NCBI GenBank assembly: GCA_039583875.1
Contig: CM077160.1
Location: 108,577,530-108,641,529 of the forward strand
DNA: 64,000 nt
Reading direction: 5' to 3'
DNA from: Platanthera guangdongensis
Lineage: Eukaryota > Streptophyta > Magnoliopsida > Asparagales > Orchidaceae
Shown: positions 10,746 through 22,648 of the stretch, piece after piece
How positions within the stretch are numbered: position 1 is the first letter of the stretch
How the letters are laid out: every line of letters begins with the position of its first letter
Program-made: the position numbers and the translations under genes
The notes under the pieces: generated by a model
Told to the model about the DNA's origin: nothing
The model's database searches: none
Seen by the model: only the letters and a program-made list of their open reading frames with translations

Positions 10746-13700
10746 CTAATCTAAGTTCAACATTCCTAATTCAATTTTAAACTTATTGAATTTAGTTTCA
10801 TCTAGAGGCTTAGTAAACATATCTGCAATTTGATTATCAGTTTTGACAAATTCTAATGAGATGTCCTGTTTCTCTACATGTTCTCTAAGAAAATGGTATC
10901 TAATTTCTATATGTTTAGTCCTACTATGTGAAACAGGATTATTAGCAATAGAAATAGCACTTGTAGAATCACAAAGCAAAGGTGTTCTACTTACCTGAAT
11001 ACCATAGTCTTCTAGCTGGTGTTGAATCCATAACAGTTGTGCACAGCAACTTCCTGCTGCCACATACTCAGACTCAGCTGTGGATATAGCCACACTTGTC
11101 TGCTTCTTACTGCTCCAAGATACCAATCTTCCACCTAGAAATTGACAGGTGCCTGTAGTACTTTTCCTATCTTCTTTGCAACCTGCAAAGTCTGCATCTG
11201 AATAGTCTGTCAATAGAAAATCTCCATTCCTAGGGTACCAAAGGCCTAGATTAGGTGTGCCCTTAAGATATCTCAAAATCCTTTTTTACTGCAGTAAGAT
11301 GAGATTCTTTAGGGCATGATTGGTACCTAGCACAGACACATGTAGCATACATGATATCTGGTCTACTGGCAGTCAGATATAGGAGGGAGCCAACTATTCC
11401 TCTATACAAAATTTCATCTACAGGTTTCCCTGCATCATCTTTGCTTAGAGATACACTTGTACCCATAAGAGTTCTCATGGTAGAGGATGATTCCATACTA
11501 TACTTCTTAATTAACTCTAGGGTGAACTTAGACTGGCATATGGACAAGCCATCTTCAGTCTGTCTTACTTGGAGACCCAAGAAGAACATAAGTTCTCCAA
11601 TACTGCTCATTTCAAATTTCCCTTGCATAAGTTTTGCAAACTTCCTACAAAGGTTACTTTCAGTAGATCCAAATATAATGTCATCAACATATATTTGAAC
11701 TAGGATTATCTTACCTCTGGATTTCCTAAGGAATAGAGTTTTGTCTATTTTCCCCTTTGAGAATTTGTTCTCAATGAGGAAACTAAATAGGGTTTCATAC
11801 CAAGCCCTTGAGGATTGTTTCAACCCATACAAAGCTTTTCTAAGTCTAAAAACATAATCAGGTTTGAGAGGATCAACAAAACCTGAGTGCTGATCTACAT
11901 AGACTTCTTCTTTAAGATTTCCATTTAGGAATGCTGATTTTACATCCATCTGGAATACCTTGAATCCTTGAAATGCTGCATATGCAAGGAACATCCTAAT
12001 TGCTTCCAGTCTTGCTACTGGGGCAAAGGTTTGATCAAAATCAATACCCTCTTCCTGCTTATATCCTTTTGCAACAAGTCTTGCTTTATTCTTCACAATG
12101 ATTCCATTCTCATCCAATTTGTTCCTAAAGATCCACTTTGTTCCAATGATGTTGTGGTCTTTTGGTTTAGAAACTAACTCCCAGACCTTGCACCTTCTGA
12201 ACTGATTCAGCTCCTCTTGCATGGCATCAATCTAGTGTGGGTCTTTAACTGCTTCTTCAAATTTCTTTGGCTCCACTTATGATAGGAAGCTAGAGCAAAG
12301 AATTGTGCTCAGATTCCTGCTCCTTGTTTGTACTCCTTATCTTGGATCACCAATTATTTGATTTGCTGGATGATCTTTTAAGTGTCTAATAGCTGGAGGT
12401 AGTCTTTCTTCAGGTTGAACACCTCCAGTCTCTTCAATATGCTGCACCTCTTGATTTTCTTCAGCATCTGGAGAGTCTTGTACTCCCCCTGGACAGCAGC
12501 CATCATGTTCCACTTCTTGATTTACAGTTGAGTCTTTAGTAATGGTAAGCTTGTCCATTCTCTCATTTATACCTGCAGAACTGCAAACACTACTTGACAA
12601 TTCACTGTTAATTAGTCTTGTTTCATCAAAGACTATATGTACAGACTCTTCTACAACTTGAGTAATCAAGTTGTAGATCCTGTAAGCCTTACTATTGTTG
12701 TTGTACCCAACAAATATCCCCTCTTGAGATTTGGCAGCAAACTTGGTTAGATAAGACTTGTCATTGTTGAGGACATAGCACTTGCAACCAAAGATCCTAA
12801 AATAGGATAAGTTTGGTTTTCTGCCCTTCATAATCTCATAGGGAGTCTTTTTGTGGCTTTTGGTGATAGTAGCCCTATTGATCACATGATAAGCAGTGTT
12901 TACTGCCTCAGCCCAAAAATATTCTGGGAGTGAAGTGTCACTCAATAGAGTTCTACCATCCTCTATCAGTGTTCTATTCTTCCTTTCAGCAATACCATTT
13001 TGGTGTGGTGTTCTAGGTGAGGAAAATTCTTGAAAAATCCCAAATTCTTCACACAGTCTTGACATACTTTCAGATTGGAATTCAGTGTCATGGTCACTTC
13101 TGATTTTGACCACTATACTGTCCATTTCATTCTGAATTTGTATGATAAAACTATATAAAACACTTGGGGTTTCAGACTTTTGTCTCAAAAAGAACACCCA
13201 TGAATATCTAGAATAGTCATCTACCACCACAAATGTGTAGACCTTCCTACCTAGACTATGAACTGGCATAGGACCAAATAGATCCATATGCAAGAGGTAT
13301 AGATACCTCACTGAATCCTTGTTTTCAAGTCTATGAAAGGAAGATTTGGTCTGCTTGCCTTTTTGACAAGCTGAGCATATCTCATCCTTTATACACTTAA
13401 CTTGAGGACCATTCCTCACTAACTCTTTGATAAAGAGTTTGTCAATAGTCTTGTAGCTTATATGTGCCAGCCTCTTGTGCCATTTTACACAATGAGAGGC
13501 TCTCTCATCAACTACAAGATAGATAGGAGAAACATTGTTCTCACACTCAAAGTTGAGACAATACACATTCCTTTTTCTATATCCTGTCAATATGAACTCT
13601 TGATCACTTGACCTTTTGATATGATATCCATTCTTAATAAATGAAATGTCATATCCTAAGTTACTCAGCTGACTTATGCTTATAAGGTTGTGTTTCAAAC

Positions 13701-13920
13701 CCTTCACATAGGCCACTTGAGCGATAGTAATCTGATTACTAGAAATGTTACCAAATCCTTTGATGATTCCTTTTTCAGAACCACCAAAGGTTACTTTAGG
13801 GTCATCCTTGATAGGTGTGTAGTCCTTCAGCAACCCCCTTGTTCCAGTCATGTGCCTGGAACATCCACTGTCCAAGTACCATATAGGGGCATGACAACTT
13901 GGACTCACCTGCAAGAAAGA
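10746..13920 (-). pseudogene. pol of element B: protease, integrase, RT, RNase H
   Basis: Reads on from the gag stop in the same frame. In order it has aspartic protease (DSGCSRHMTG, near 13870), the GAG-pre-integrase zinc region (HKRLAH...CSACQKGKQ), integrase with D (MDLFGP), D (RSDHDTEF) and E (NGIAERKNRT), then RT with intact YVDD (near 11680-11690), then RNase H (STAESEYVAAGSC, CDSTSAISIANN). Three in-frame stops lie between integrase and RT (about 12335, 12275 and 12229; the last changes a Trp codon to TAG). An extra A in a poly-A run near 11281-11287 puts RT and RNase H in different frames. Otherwise the catalytic residues are complete, making this the best-preserved Sirevirus pol in the window. 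Confidence 0.93.
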
Positions 13921-15999
13921 TTACCTTACCATAGAACCCAAATGAGTTTTGGGTCCTTGGTTCAGGTTAGTCTGAACTTTAACAAATCTGCCTGCAGCTT
14001 TTCTAATAGGCAGATTGCTACTCTCCTTGACACTGGAATTGTGCCAACAATCTAAGGCAAAGTGGCCTACCTTGCCATAGCACCAGCACTCAAACTTGTT
14101 ATACCTTTGTTTAGGTACAACCCTAGCTGAATTGTTTACAGCAGGTCTCTTGTTTTGTACTAGGGCTTTGCCCTTACTATTGAACTTAGCAGTCCATGCA
14201 GTCCTCTTAAATCCTAATACAGCCTTACCCTTTTGTGACACAAAGTCATCTATTAAGGGTAATACAGACATTGGCTTAGAAAAACTAGCCACAATCTCCT
14301 TTTCTTTCTGAAGTCTAATCTCCAGATTCTTAATCTGATCATTCTTAAATGTGATAGTACTCATCTGAATAACATTAATGTTTTTCAGACTGGCTATCTC
14401 ATTCAACTTTTGATCTAGCAACTTCTCTGAATTAGATGCAGCCATCTTAAGATCTGCAATTTCCTTAGCCAGAGTTTTGACCAGGTTTTTGCTCTTCTTA
14501 AGTTCCTGCAATAAATCTCTATATTCATCTATCAGTTGATGAATATCACCTTCAGACTCAGATCCATCCACATCACTTGATGCAGATGTTGCTGACTCTG
14601 ACTCAGTACTGCAATCTAAATTTCTAGAAAGACATTGTACCTTACTAGGACCAGGCTGATCCTGGCGTTTGTCTTCTTCTGACACAGCCATCAGTCCCTT
14701 GCACTGATGGTCTTCTTATTCATATATAGAGTTCAGCACATGTAAAAACTCTTCTTCTTCATCTGCTGCATATAGACCAATGTAAGCCTCAGCTTCAGAT
14801 TCTGACTCTGAAGATGACTGGTCTGACAAGGTCTTCTCCTTCTTAGCAATAAAAGATTTCTCCTTCTTGCTCTGGTGTTGAGTCTTCTTTTTATCACCAG
14901 ACTCTTTTCTTTTATCTGAACACTCAGCCACTACATGTCCAGGCCTATTACAGCAGTAGCAAACTATCTTTGATCTTGTAGATTTGCTTGGCTTAGACCT
15001 GCTCCTGTCTTTCTTGGATGACTTCTTCTTTTGATAATAAACATCCTTAAGCTGAGATGTGGAAGGCTTAGACTTCCACTGCTTCTTCTTCAGAAATCTC
15101 TGAAACTGCCTTGTGAAGGCAGCAAAGTCTTCATCTGAGTCACTGTTGTCTGAACTTTGGTTGTCTGAATTCTCTGAAGCAATGTCAGCAACTATCTTAG
15201 GAGGTGATGGAGACATCCTCCTATTCTTCTTAGTGGCTTCAACCTTGAAGTCCGTAGACTTTTCTCTATGCTCCCCTTTTGTACTTTTCTCTTCCTCTTT
15301 CCTAGCCATCAGTTGCATCTCATATGACAGCAACTTTCCAAACAAAGTTGGAGGAGAAATATCTGCAAGTTTGGCCACTTCCCTAATGGAACAAATCTTT
15401 GTGTCCCAATCCTTTGTCAAGGATCTCAGGAATTTATCATTCAGCTCATATGTGCTGGAGATTCTTCCATAGGACATCAGCTCATTTACTATTCTATAGA
15501 AGTTTTTATAACATTCAGTTATACTGTCAGACTTTCCTTGTTTGAAACTTTCATATTCCTGGTTCAGCATAGACTTTCTATCTTGTCTGACTTCTTCAGA
15601 ACCCTCCATGTAGACTATCAAAGTATCCCACATTTCCTTTGAAGTCTTGCACTGAATCAAATTTTGAAAGGTAGAATCATCTATGACACTTACTATGATA
15701 TTCTGGGCTCTTTTATCCATAGTTGCCAGGATGATCTCATCCTTTGTCATCTCAGAGAAATCTTTGGGAATTCTTTGGTTTGCATCCAGAATAGAAATCT
15801 TCATAGGAATATAAGGACTTTCTTTGACTGTAATATAGATCTTTTGATCAGAAGCCTCCATAAACAGCCTGACCCTTTCTTTCCATATCCCAAATATCTC
15901 CTTTCTGCATATGGGTAATTTCATAGACTCTAGTTCCTTGTGATTCTCACCAGAACCCATTTTTTTTGCTCTTGAATCCGCCTTATGGATCTTACTCAT
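13921..15999 (-). pseudogene. gag of element B with two zinc knuckles, one internal stop
   Basis: Starts at the ATG at 15999 (MSKIHKADSRAKK) and runs to the TAA at 13921-13923. The first 427 codons hold the copia Gag (UBN2-type) domain and a CCHC knuckle CYCCNRPGHVVAEC near residue 350. An in-frame TAA at 14716-14718 breaks the frame. The same frame then continues with Ser/Asp-rich sequence, a coiled coil (residues corresponding to about 14550-14290) and a second knuckle CWCYGKVGHFALDC near 14070. Two knuckles around a coiled coil are typical of Sirevirus Gag. The terminal stop is followed in frame by protease, so Gag-Pol expression needs readthrough or splicing. Confidence 0.9.
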
Positions 16000-16026
16000 A
16001 CTGTTAAGTCCGTTTTTGAGGAACCT

Positions 16027-16039
16027 GGCTTTGATACCA
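16027..16039 (-). promoter_or_regulatory. Primer-binding site of element B
   Basis: Minus strand TGGTATCAAAGCC, complementary to the initiator tRNA-Met 3' end except at one base, two bases inside the 5' LTR. Confidence 0.92.
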
Positions 16040-16041
16040 CT

Positions 16042-17700
16042 TGAAAGAATTAGTGTCTAACCACCTAGAGGGGGGGTGAATAGGTGTAATTCCTTTTTCT
16101 TTTTAAGGTAACAAATTTATTCAGTAATTTAATAAGAAACTTCAAATTCTACAGCTAACACAGCACAGATTCACAAAATTGCCACAACACAGATTGCACA
16201 CAGATTTTTATAGTGGTTCCCCAAGGTCTGGGTACATCCACTTTCCCCCTTCGCCTATCTAGCAGTGTACTAGATTCGGCCTAACTTCTTCACTTCACCT
16301 CAGATCCTCAGATCTTACAGTAGCTCAGAACCCCAACAGGGCTCCTACAACTCAGAGTGAGTCCACACTCCTACAGCTCGGGCACACAGCCCTACCTCAG
16401 TCTTCAATAAGACCTACACTCAGAGAACACAGTCTCCTACAACTCAAGCTCACAGCCCTACCTCAGCCTTCAACAAGGCCTACAACTCAGAGATCTAAAT
16501 CTCCTACACTCAGCCTTTATAAAATAGGTTTACAACTCATATCTAGATTAGATCCTACAGAAATTTGATTTAAACAAAGTAATTAACCACCACCCAGATA
16601 GAGAGAGAAGGGATGGATGGCTTCTTGATCAGTTCTTGGTAGAATCTGATGGCAGAGAACAACCTCTCTTAGCTTTCTTCAAATCTTCTTGAATCTGAAC
16701 TCAGTAGGGTTGAATCTCCTGTGAAGTTGATCTTCTATCAGCTTCTGACTTGAGATTCAGATCTCAATCTGAATCTTTCTTGGCAGCCTGGTTCAGCAAC
16801 TGCACTTCAATTGTTGGAGCTCTCTCTCTCTCCAACTTCTACTTAGATCTTCTTGACGAAAATCTTCTTTTGTTTTTATGTATACTGTATTCTTCAATCT
16901 GTAATGATCTCTTCTTCTGTTGAAGGAGAAAGGCCTTTATATATTCTTCCTCCATGGTAACCGGCTGAACTAGTTTCTAACAAACTTCTGACAGCTCTGA
17001 CAGTAGCAGTTGACCGGTTGGAAATGGCAGCTGTCAAGTCATCCAGTCACTTTTTGAAAATACTGTCTCTATCTGAAAGTGTCGAGACTGTACTTCATTA
17101 TATGTCGACACAAGTAGACTAAGTGTCGACACAAGTGGACTATGTGTCGACACAAGCCTTGGTGGTGTCGACACAACTCCTTTGTTGTTGTTTACTGCTT
17201 CTCGACACAGCTTCTTTAGAATGTGTCAACACTGATTGAGTGTGTCGACACAAGCCTTCTTTTCTTTAACTTTGTTGAAACTTGCTGTGTGTCGACACAA
17301 GTCCTGTGTGTCGACACAGTTGATGTCGACAAAGTCTTCTGTGTGTCGACACTGACTCTTGGTGTCGACACAGTTGATGTCGACTATACTTCTCTGTGTG
17401 TCGACACTGCCTTTATATGTCGACACAGTTTCTTCTGGTGTCGATTTAGCCTTCCCAAGTGTCGACACAATTGACTCCAAGTGTCGACACAGCTTTTCTC
17501 CAGTGTCGACACTGGCCTTCATAAGTGTCGACACAGCTTATCTAGGTGTCGATACATGGACTTAGAATTTTTCTTGCATTCCTGCATTTACTTAACCTGC
17601 ACATATAAACTCAAAAACACATCAAATACACCTTGATGCATATCATTGAGTAGGGTGAGGCTTCTTTAAATCTGGTACACATTTTCCAATGTACCCAACA
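16042..17700 (-). repeat. 5' LTR of element B
   Basis: Partner of 5543-7199. On the minus strand U3 has the GTGTCGACAC array at about 17085-17565 and a TATA box at 16934-16943. Near its 3' end lies a G-run flanked by an inverted repeat, CACCTA...TAGGTG (16062-16086). The terminus CCCAACA abuts the target duplication. Confidence 0.97.
16062..16086 (-). other. Inverted repeat with C-rich loop near LTR end (B)
   Basis: CACCTAGAG, a G7 run and TGAATAGGTG form an imperfect stem of about 6 bp with a G-rich (plus) or C-rich (minus, RNA sense) loop, just inside the LTR end facing the primer-binding site. The same structure is found in C at 60435-60461 and, mutated, in A near 21053 and in the other B LTR near 5562. 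I recall similar conserved palindromes reported for Sirevirus LTRs. Confidence 0.55.
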
Positions 17701-17705
17701 GTTTA
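17701..17705. other. Right target-site duplication of element B (GTTTA)
   Basis: Exact repeat of 5538-5542. Confidence 0.95.
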
Positions 17706-18753
17706 TGTATTAAATTTTTGTTCAGTACATAGTTTGTTGTGCTCATAGCCTCTGCACAAAAGGATAGGGGCATGTAAGCATCTGCAAGTAATGTGCATGC
17801 AGCTTCAATCAGGGTTCTATTTTTTCCTTTCAGCTACCCCATTTTGTTGAGGAGTTCTAGGAGCTGAGAAGCAATACCTGATACCTTCCTTCTCACAGAA
17901 CTCATGCATAAGAAGAGACTCAAACTCAGTACCATGATCACTTCTGATCAATGCAACTGGAGTAGAATACTCAATCATTATGGTCCTGAGAAAATCTGTA
18001 AGAACTTTGAATGTATCTGACTTAGATCTCAGAAAGAACACCAAGTGAATCTTGAGAAGTCATCTACAATAACTAGAATGTAAGATTTCCCTCCTAGGCT
18101 ATATACAGCAATAGGGCCAAATAGGTCAATGTGTATCAAATGCAAGATCCTAGGTGAATCACTCTTATTAACTGATTTAAAACTAGATTTAGTTTGTTTT
18201 CCTAATTGACAAGCCCTGCAGAGGCCTTCCTTCTTGTAGGGACTAGAAGGCAATCCTCTAACAAAGTTGTATTTAGATAACCTAGCAATGTTTTTCATAT
18301 TAACATGTCCTAATCTTTTATGACGTAAATCATTTTGATTGCTGACAAGATTAAGTAAATAGATGTCTGATGTTGCAGAATGAAAATCAACTACATATAT
18401 GTTTCCTTGTCTATTTCCAATTAAAACAGTTTGTTTTCTTTAGTAGAAATAATACAAGAGCTTGAGTTAAAATGTACCCGATAACCTTCATCACATAGTT
18501 GACTTATGGAGATGAGATTATGCTTTAGTCCACTTACATATGTCACCTTCTTGAAAGTGACTGCTCCAATCTTGACTTCTCCAATGCCTTCAGAATGACC
18601 ACAATTTGAGTCACCAAAGGTCACCTTTGGTCCCATCTTGGACTTATAATTATTTAAGTTGTCCTTGATGCCTGCCATATGCTTGGAGCATCCACTGTCC
18701 AGATACCATAGTTGATTTAAAGCTGGACATCTCTTTACCTGCAAAGGAAATAA
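17706..18753 (-). pseudogene. pol of element A, 5' half: protease and integrase core
   Basis: 18744-18421 is the protease region (LWYLDSGCSKHMAG keeps the catalytic D). 18298-18029 is the pre-integrase zinc region (CRACQLGKQTKSSF) and the first integrase aspartate (HIDLFGP). 18044-17817 has the second Asp (RSDHGTEFES) and the Glu (NGVAERKK). Several stops and at least two frame changes separate these pieces. The right end is interrupted by B in the integrase, and the frame resumes at 5537. Confidence 0.9.
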
Positions 18754-20901
18754 TTAGTTGTTCTTGACCCAGATTACCTTGGGTAATTTATTTTTCTGAT
18801 AAGAAAACTTGATATAACTGAAAATTCAGGTTGAGATTTATATCCTAAGGGATGGTATCTCCTAGGTGGAATTTCTCAATCAGCAAGTGGATTAAAAGGT
18901 TTTCTAGGTTGATTAAGGTTTCTGTTAAAATTGTGATTTTTGTTAAGTCTGACTGGGTTCGACGAAAAGTTGTAAGTTCGTCGATCGGAGTTCGACGAAG
19001 TGGGATGAGATCGTCGATCTTTACTCAGAGAATGAATATATTCATTTTTTGGTGCCCCAAGTTCGTCAATCTCTGCTCAACGAAACCATACACAGTTCGT
19101 CGATTGCAGTAAGATGAATTATTATGTCTAATATTTGCGCTCATAGATCATCGATCGAAGTTCGACGAACTAGCCACATTTCGTCGATCTGAGTTCGACG
19201 AAATCTGTTGAACTTTGTTTTTACTTAGATTTTTCTTGTTTCTATTCTGTTGGTTTTTAGATTTAGGTAATTCTTATGTGGGTTGCTTATTGTTTATTAC
19301 CTCTTTACCCTTAGCTGAGATAAATTTTATAGGGGGTGATAATATATTTTTCTTAAGTATGGGGGTAAGCTTAATGAAGCACCCAAGCCCAGCTTGCCAT
19401 TTAGTCTGACATTGACTGTACTTGTGATGTCCATCAGCTTAAGATTTCTCCCATTGAGAGATTCTTCAAGTTGCTTAGCCTCACATAATTCTGTTTTTAA
19501 GGAAATAATTTGTTCATTTGTTAAAACTAGATCATCCTTAAGCTTAGTGTTTTCAGCAAATATATTATCAAATTCAGCTTGTCTATCTCTTAACATTTTA
19601 ATTTCTTTTTCAGATTTGATTAAGTCATTACATAAAGCTTTGAATTAAATTTTAAAATCAATAGAATTAAAATCAAAAGATGAGATTACCTGATCCTCAT
19701 ATGTCTCAGATTCCTCTTCTGATTCTTCAGAATGACCTTCTGCTTGATCTTCATCATCAGGCCTGTTGCAAGAGGCATTAATTGCCATGAGGCAAATCTC
19801 TCTTGCCTTGGATTCTTCTTCATCTTCACTGGAGCTGGAAGATGATGTATCTTCATCAGTATCACTCCAGGTTTCAGCAATGAAACTTTTTTCCTTTCTT
19901 TTATATTTGCTGGAGGAGTGTTTGTTTGAATGCCTGCCTGAATTCTTTTTGTTCCCTTTTTCTTTCCTTTTATCTCTTTTCTGAGATTCTGGGCATTCAG
20001 GAAGAATTTGCCCAGGCTTTATGCATCCAAAGCAGACAATCTCCTTGGTAGGAGTTCTGTCATACTTTGGTTTATCATCATTCTTGGATGGCCCTCTTCT
20101 GAAATCTTTCTTGGCCAGCTTGTAGAATCTTTTGGCCAGCAAGCTCATCAACTCTTCATTGGCTGGAAGGGTTTCTGATTCTTCTGTTGCTTTGAAAGCA
20201 ATATTATGTTCCTTCCTTGAAGAGGTTGAGGCTTTCAGTTCAGCAGCCTCTCTGGTCTTGATCAATTGCTCATAGGATTTGAGCTTTCCCAAGAGAGACT
20301 CAGTGGATATCTCATTCAAACTTCTAGATTCTTTGATTGGCCAGATCCTGGAATCCCAAGTGCTGGGAAAGCACATCAGGATCTTGTCATTGATCTCAGT
20401 CAATGAGATATCTTTATCCAGGGTCTTCAGTTCATTGATGATAACACTAAGTCTGTTATACATCTCTACTACTGATTCAGATTCCTCCTTTTTGAAGTTC
20501 TCATATTGAGATATTAGGAGGGATCTTCTATCCTTTCTTTCATCTGCAGAGCCTGCCACCATCTGGTTTAGAGAGTCCCAGATTTCTTTTGTAGAAGAGC
20601 ATTCAACCACCTTTTGGAAGATTTCATCTGACATAGTTTGGGCCAGAATGTTCATAGCTTTAGCATCAGCAACTTTAGCTTTCTTCTGGGCATCAGTCCA
20701 CTCATGTGGTGGAACTGTATGAGTGCTTGAAGTTGCTGTAGATGTGGATGTTGCTGGTTGAGGAGGACTTGTCAAAATAGAGTTGAAAATGTCCTCATTA
20801 ATAGAATTCATGTAGAGCTTGATTCTTGCCTTCCAAATTGCAAATTTGTTTAAGTTACAGACTGGAGGTCTGGTGCTAGCATAATCTTTATTTTGTGTCA
20901 T
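18754..20901 (-). pseudogene. gag of element A, degraded
   Basis: The ATG at 20901 (MTQNKDYAST) opens a 418-codon segment with the copia Gag domain and a zinc knuckle near residue 300. There the metal-binding His is replaced by Gln (CFGCIKPGQILPEC). A TAA at 19645-19647 interrupts it; the frame then resumes as a coiled coil (19596-19327). The C-terminal part (about 18955-19320) is broken and carries the TCGTCGA array. The frame closes with a TAA at 18754-18756, in frame with protease. A pyrimidine-rich stretch ending TTTGCAG follows the stop. Confidence 0.85.
18836..19205 (-). promoter_or_regulatory. TCGTCGA motif array and TATA-like box upstream of pol of A
   Basis: About eight TCGTCGA/TCGACGA words lie at 18955-19205, several as inverted pairs, in the last part of gag. 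On the minus strand they are followed by TATAAAT (18836-18842) and then the protease start. The same words fill U3 of the A LTR and the spacer before its third ORF. B has no array here. The repeats could instead be remnants of a coding repeat (the frame reads RRTQIDE, RRTSIDD), so the regulatory reading is tentative. Confidence 0.4.
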
Positions 20902-20990
20902 TGATGTAACAATAGAAAACTAAAGAAGAGTAAAACAATCTAACAAAGGATCTTGGTTCAGATGTGAATCTATGAAACCAAAGAGAACCT

Positions 20991-21002
20991 GCTTTGATAC
21001 CA
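20991..21002 (-). promoter_or_regulatory. Primer-binding site of element A
   Basis: Minus strand TGGTATCAAAGC two bases from the LTR end; initiator tRNA-Met type, as in B. Confidence 0.9.
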
Positions 21003-21004
21003 AT

Positions 21005-22648
21005 TGAAAGTGGTGGTATGCACTGATACCACCTGTGAGGTTAGACTGTTTAACTCTAGAGGGGGGGTGAATAGAGTGTTTTAAAATCTTATCATATTTT
21101 TACTGCATAAGTAAAATATTGATACTTATAAGTGTAATCAGAATGTGCAGAAATAAATCTAAGCTACACAGCAAGCAGTACATAGTAAAGAATAAAATAG
21201 CATCACAGACGACACAAGAATTTTATAGTGGTTCCCCTAAAACTTGGGTACATCCACTCTTCTACCACCCTGGTAGGAATCCACTCAGGTTTTTGATCAG
21301 GTGCCCTGTCACCAATCAGGTTTTTGTTCAGGTTCCTGTCACCACAGGATCTGCTTCAGGTAGATCAGGAAACCCTTCAGGCTTTTGATTAGGTGCCTAA
21401 AAACCAATCCAAGTCTTTTGATCATGATACTTACAACCAAGTGGTTAACTTTTGAATGGAGCTAGAACCCTGTGTATAGTGGGGTGAAACAAATGAAATA
21501 ATATGTTGTCTTCTCATTTCTCAAAGCAATAGAGAAGACTTGTGGATTCTTGATGGTGTCAAAGCTCCCCCTGAGATGAAGATCTGTTCAGGAAGAATGG
21601 AGAGCTTTGTAGGGTGAGTAGGTCTTCTAGAAAAGATCTCCAGAAAGCTGTAAACAGATAAAAGTTGATTGTGTCTTAAAAGTTTTGCTGGAGGAAGAAC
21701 ACTTTAATGAAGATAGAGAGATTTATTTTCTTAATTGTGTATCAGTTATGTCTTGTTCTCTATGTGTTCTTCTATATTCACTGTTATCACTGCTGCTCCT
21801 TCTTGTCGACTTAAGAGGAAAATTCTTTTTATATTTCTGTCTTATTCTCCTTTGAATTAGAAATCCTTTGGCATTGAATGCTGACTGACTGGAGAAAGAA
21901 AATCCGGCTGGAGAATAATTGCATTAATGGATTTCCCCAACTGTCCTATTAAAAATGGCAAGTAATAATCCTGATAAATACCATAATCAATGCTGCCACT
22001 AACGGTTATTATCAGAGAATACAAGCATTTATTATTCAGGAATTACTGCAATAGAATAAGGACAGAAGAAGGAAAAAATTCAAGTCTGGAACTGTACAGC
22101 AATCGTCGAGCGGAGAACAGGTTTCGTCGACCGGGGTCCACAGTTCGTCGACTTGAGAAATCATGTTTGTCGACCAGATAATTCTTGTTCGTCGACCTGA
22201 GATCCAGGTTCGTCGAACTGAGTTCAGCTAATTATGTTTTGTGGAAAGTTTCCAATTCTGTGCTCTAAGTTCGTCGAGCGGATAACATAACTTCATCGAC
22301 TTGAGTTCAGAGAAAGAATTCTGGACTTAGAGTGTTGAAGTTGATCTCCCAGAATTCATCGACCTGAGCTCGAATATCGTCGAGCTCAACTCAGAGAATT
22401 TACTCTGAGTTCGTCGAGCAGAGCACGACTTTCGTCGAGCTGAGTTTGACGAACGTCGAACTCACTTTCCTGAACTTGATTTTTCTCTAAGTCTTGAGTC
22501 TTCTGCAGTCTTCAGTTGGCTGGTCCATGCAATATTGAACCTAAGGACATAGCCTAAACTCTAGGACATAATCATGACCCTGGTTATACATGGTGGGTCA
22601 ATTATCCTAGTTAGTGAACCTAGCCCAAATCAAACTAGGGATCCAACA
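21005..22648 (-). repeat. 5' LTR of element A (1644 bp)
   Basis: TG...CA-bounded; its end matches bases 1-48. On the minus strand U3 contains about a dozen TCGTCGA/TCGTCGAC/TCGTCGAG words (22101-22465), followed by a TATAAAAAG box at 21825-21833. A G-run at 21060-21066 matches the LTR-end motif of the other Sireviruses. Confidence 0.93.
21825..22465 (-). promoter_or_regulatory. U3 of LTR A: TCGTCGA array and TATA box
   Basis: TCGTCGA-type words occur for example near 22103, 22125, 22145, 22190, 22210, 22270, 22377, 22411 and 22434. Many are preceded by GT/TT and followed by CTGAG or CGGAG. The TATAAAAAG box at 21825-21833 lies about 270 bp downstream in the sense of transcription. Confidence 0.65.

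Larger units (their letters stand above)
5543..17700 (-). mobile_element. Complete Sirevirus-type copia retrotransposon B (12.2 kb)
   Basis: A full-length minus-strand element with two LTRs of 1657 and 1659 bp (5543-7199, 16042-17700), perfect 5-bp target duplications, a primer-binding site, gag, pol, a third ORF and a polypurine tract. About ten mismatches are seen over the first 195 aligned LTR bases, fewer further in, so the insertion is younger than A but not brand new. Its RT keeps YVDD and its integrase keeps all three catalytic acids, but stops and frameshifts interrupt gag, pol and the third ORF. Confidence 0.97.
1..22648 (-). mobile_element. Sirevirus-type copia retrotransposon A, interrupted by element B
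   Basis: This is a Ty1/copia element read on the minus strand. Its 5' LTR is 21005-22648. The last 48 bases of its 3' LTR open the window and match the end of the 5' LTR. From right to left it holds an initiator-Met primer-binding site, gag, protease-integrase, [element B at 5543-17700], the rest of integrase, RT, RNase H, a spacer, a third ORF and a polypurine tract. A gag with a C-terminal coiled coil and a long third ORF after RNase H are known Sirevirus traits. Without B the internal part is about 8.8 kb. The right end abuts gypsy H, so A probably inserted into H; the first bases after it, CTACA, would be the target duplication, but the left flank is outside the window. The element is inactive, with many stops and RT active-site loss. 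Confidence 0.9.

Noticed and set aside
20991..21002. TGGTATCA motifs as part of a tRNA gene
   Set aside because: Only the 3' 12-16 bases matching tRNA-Met are present, always next to an LTR; no cloverleaf can be formed.
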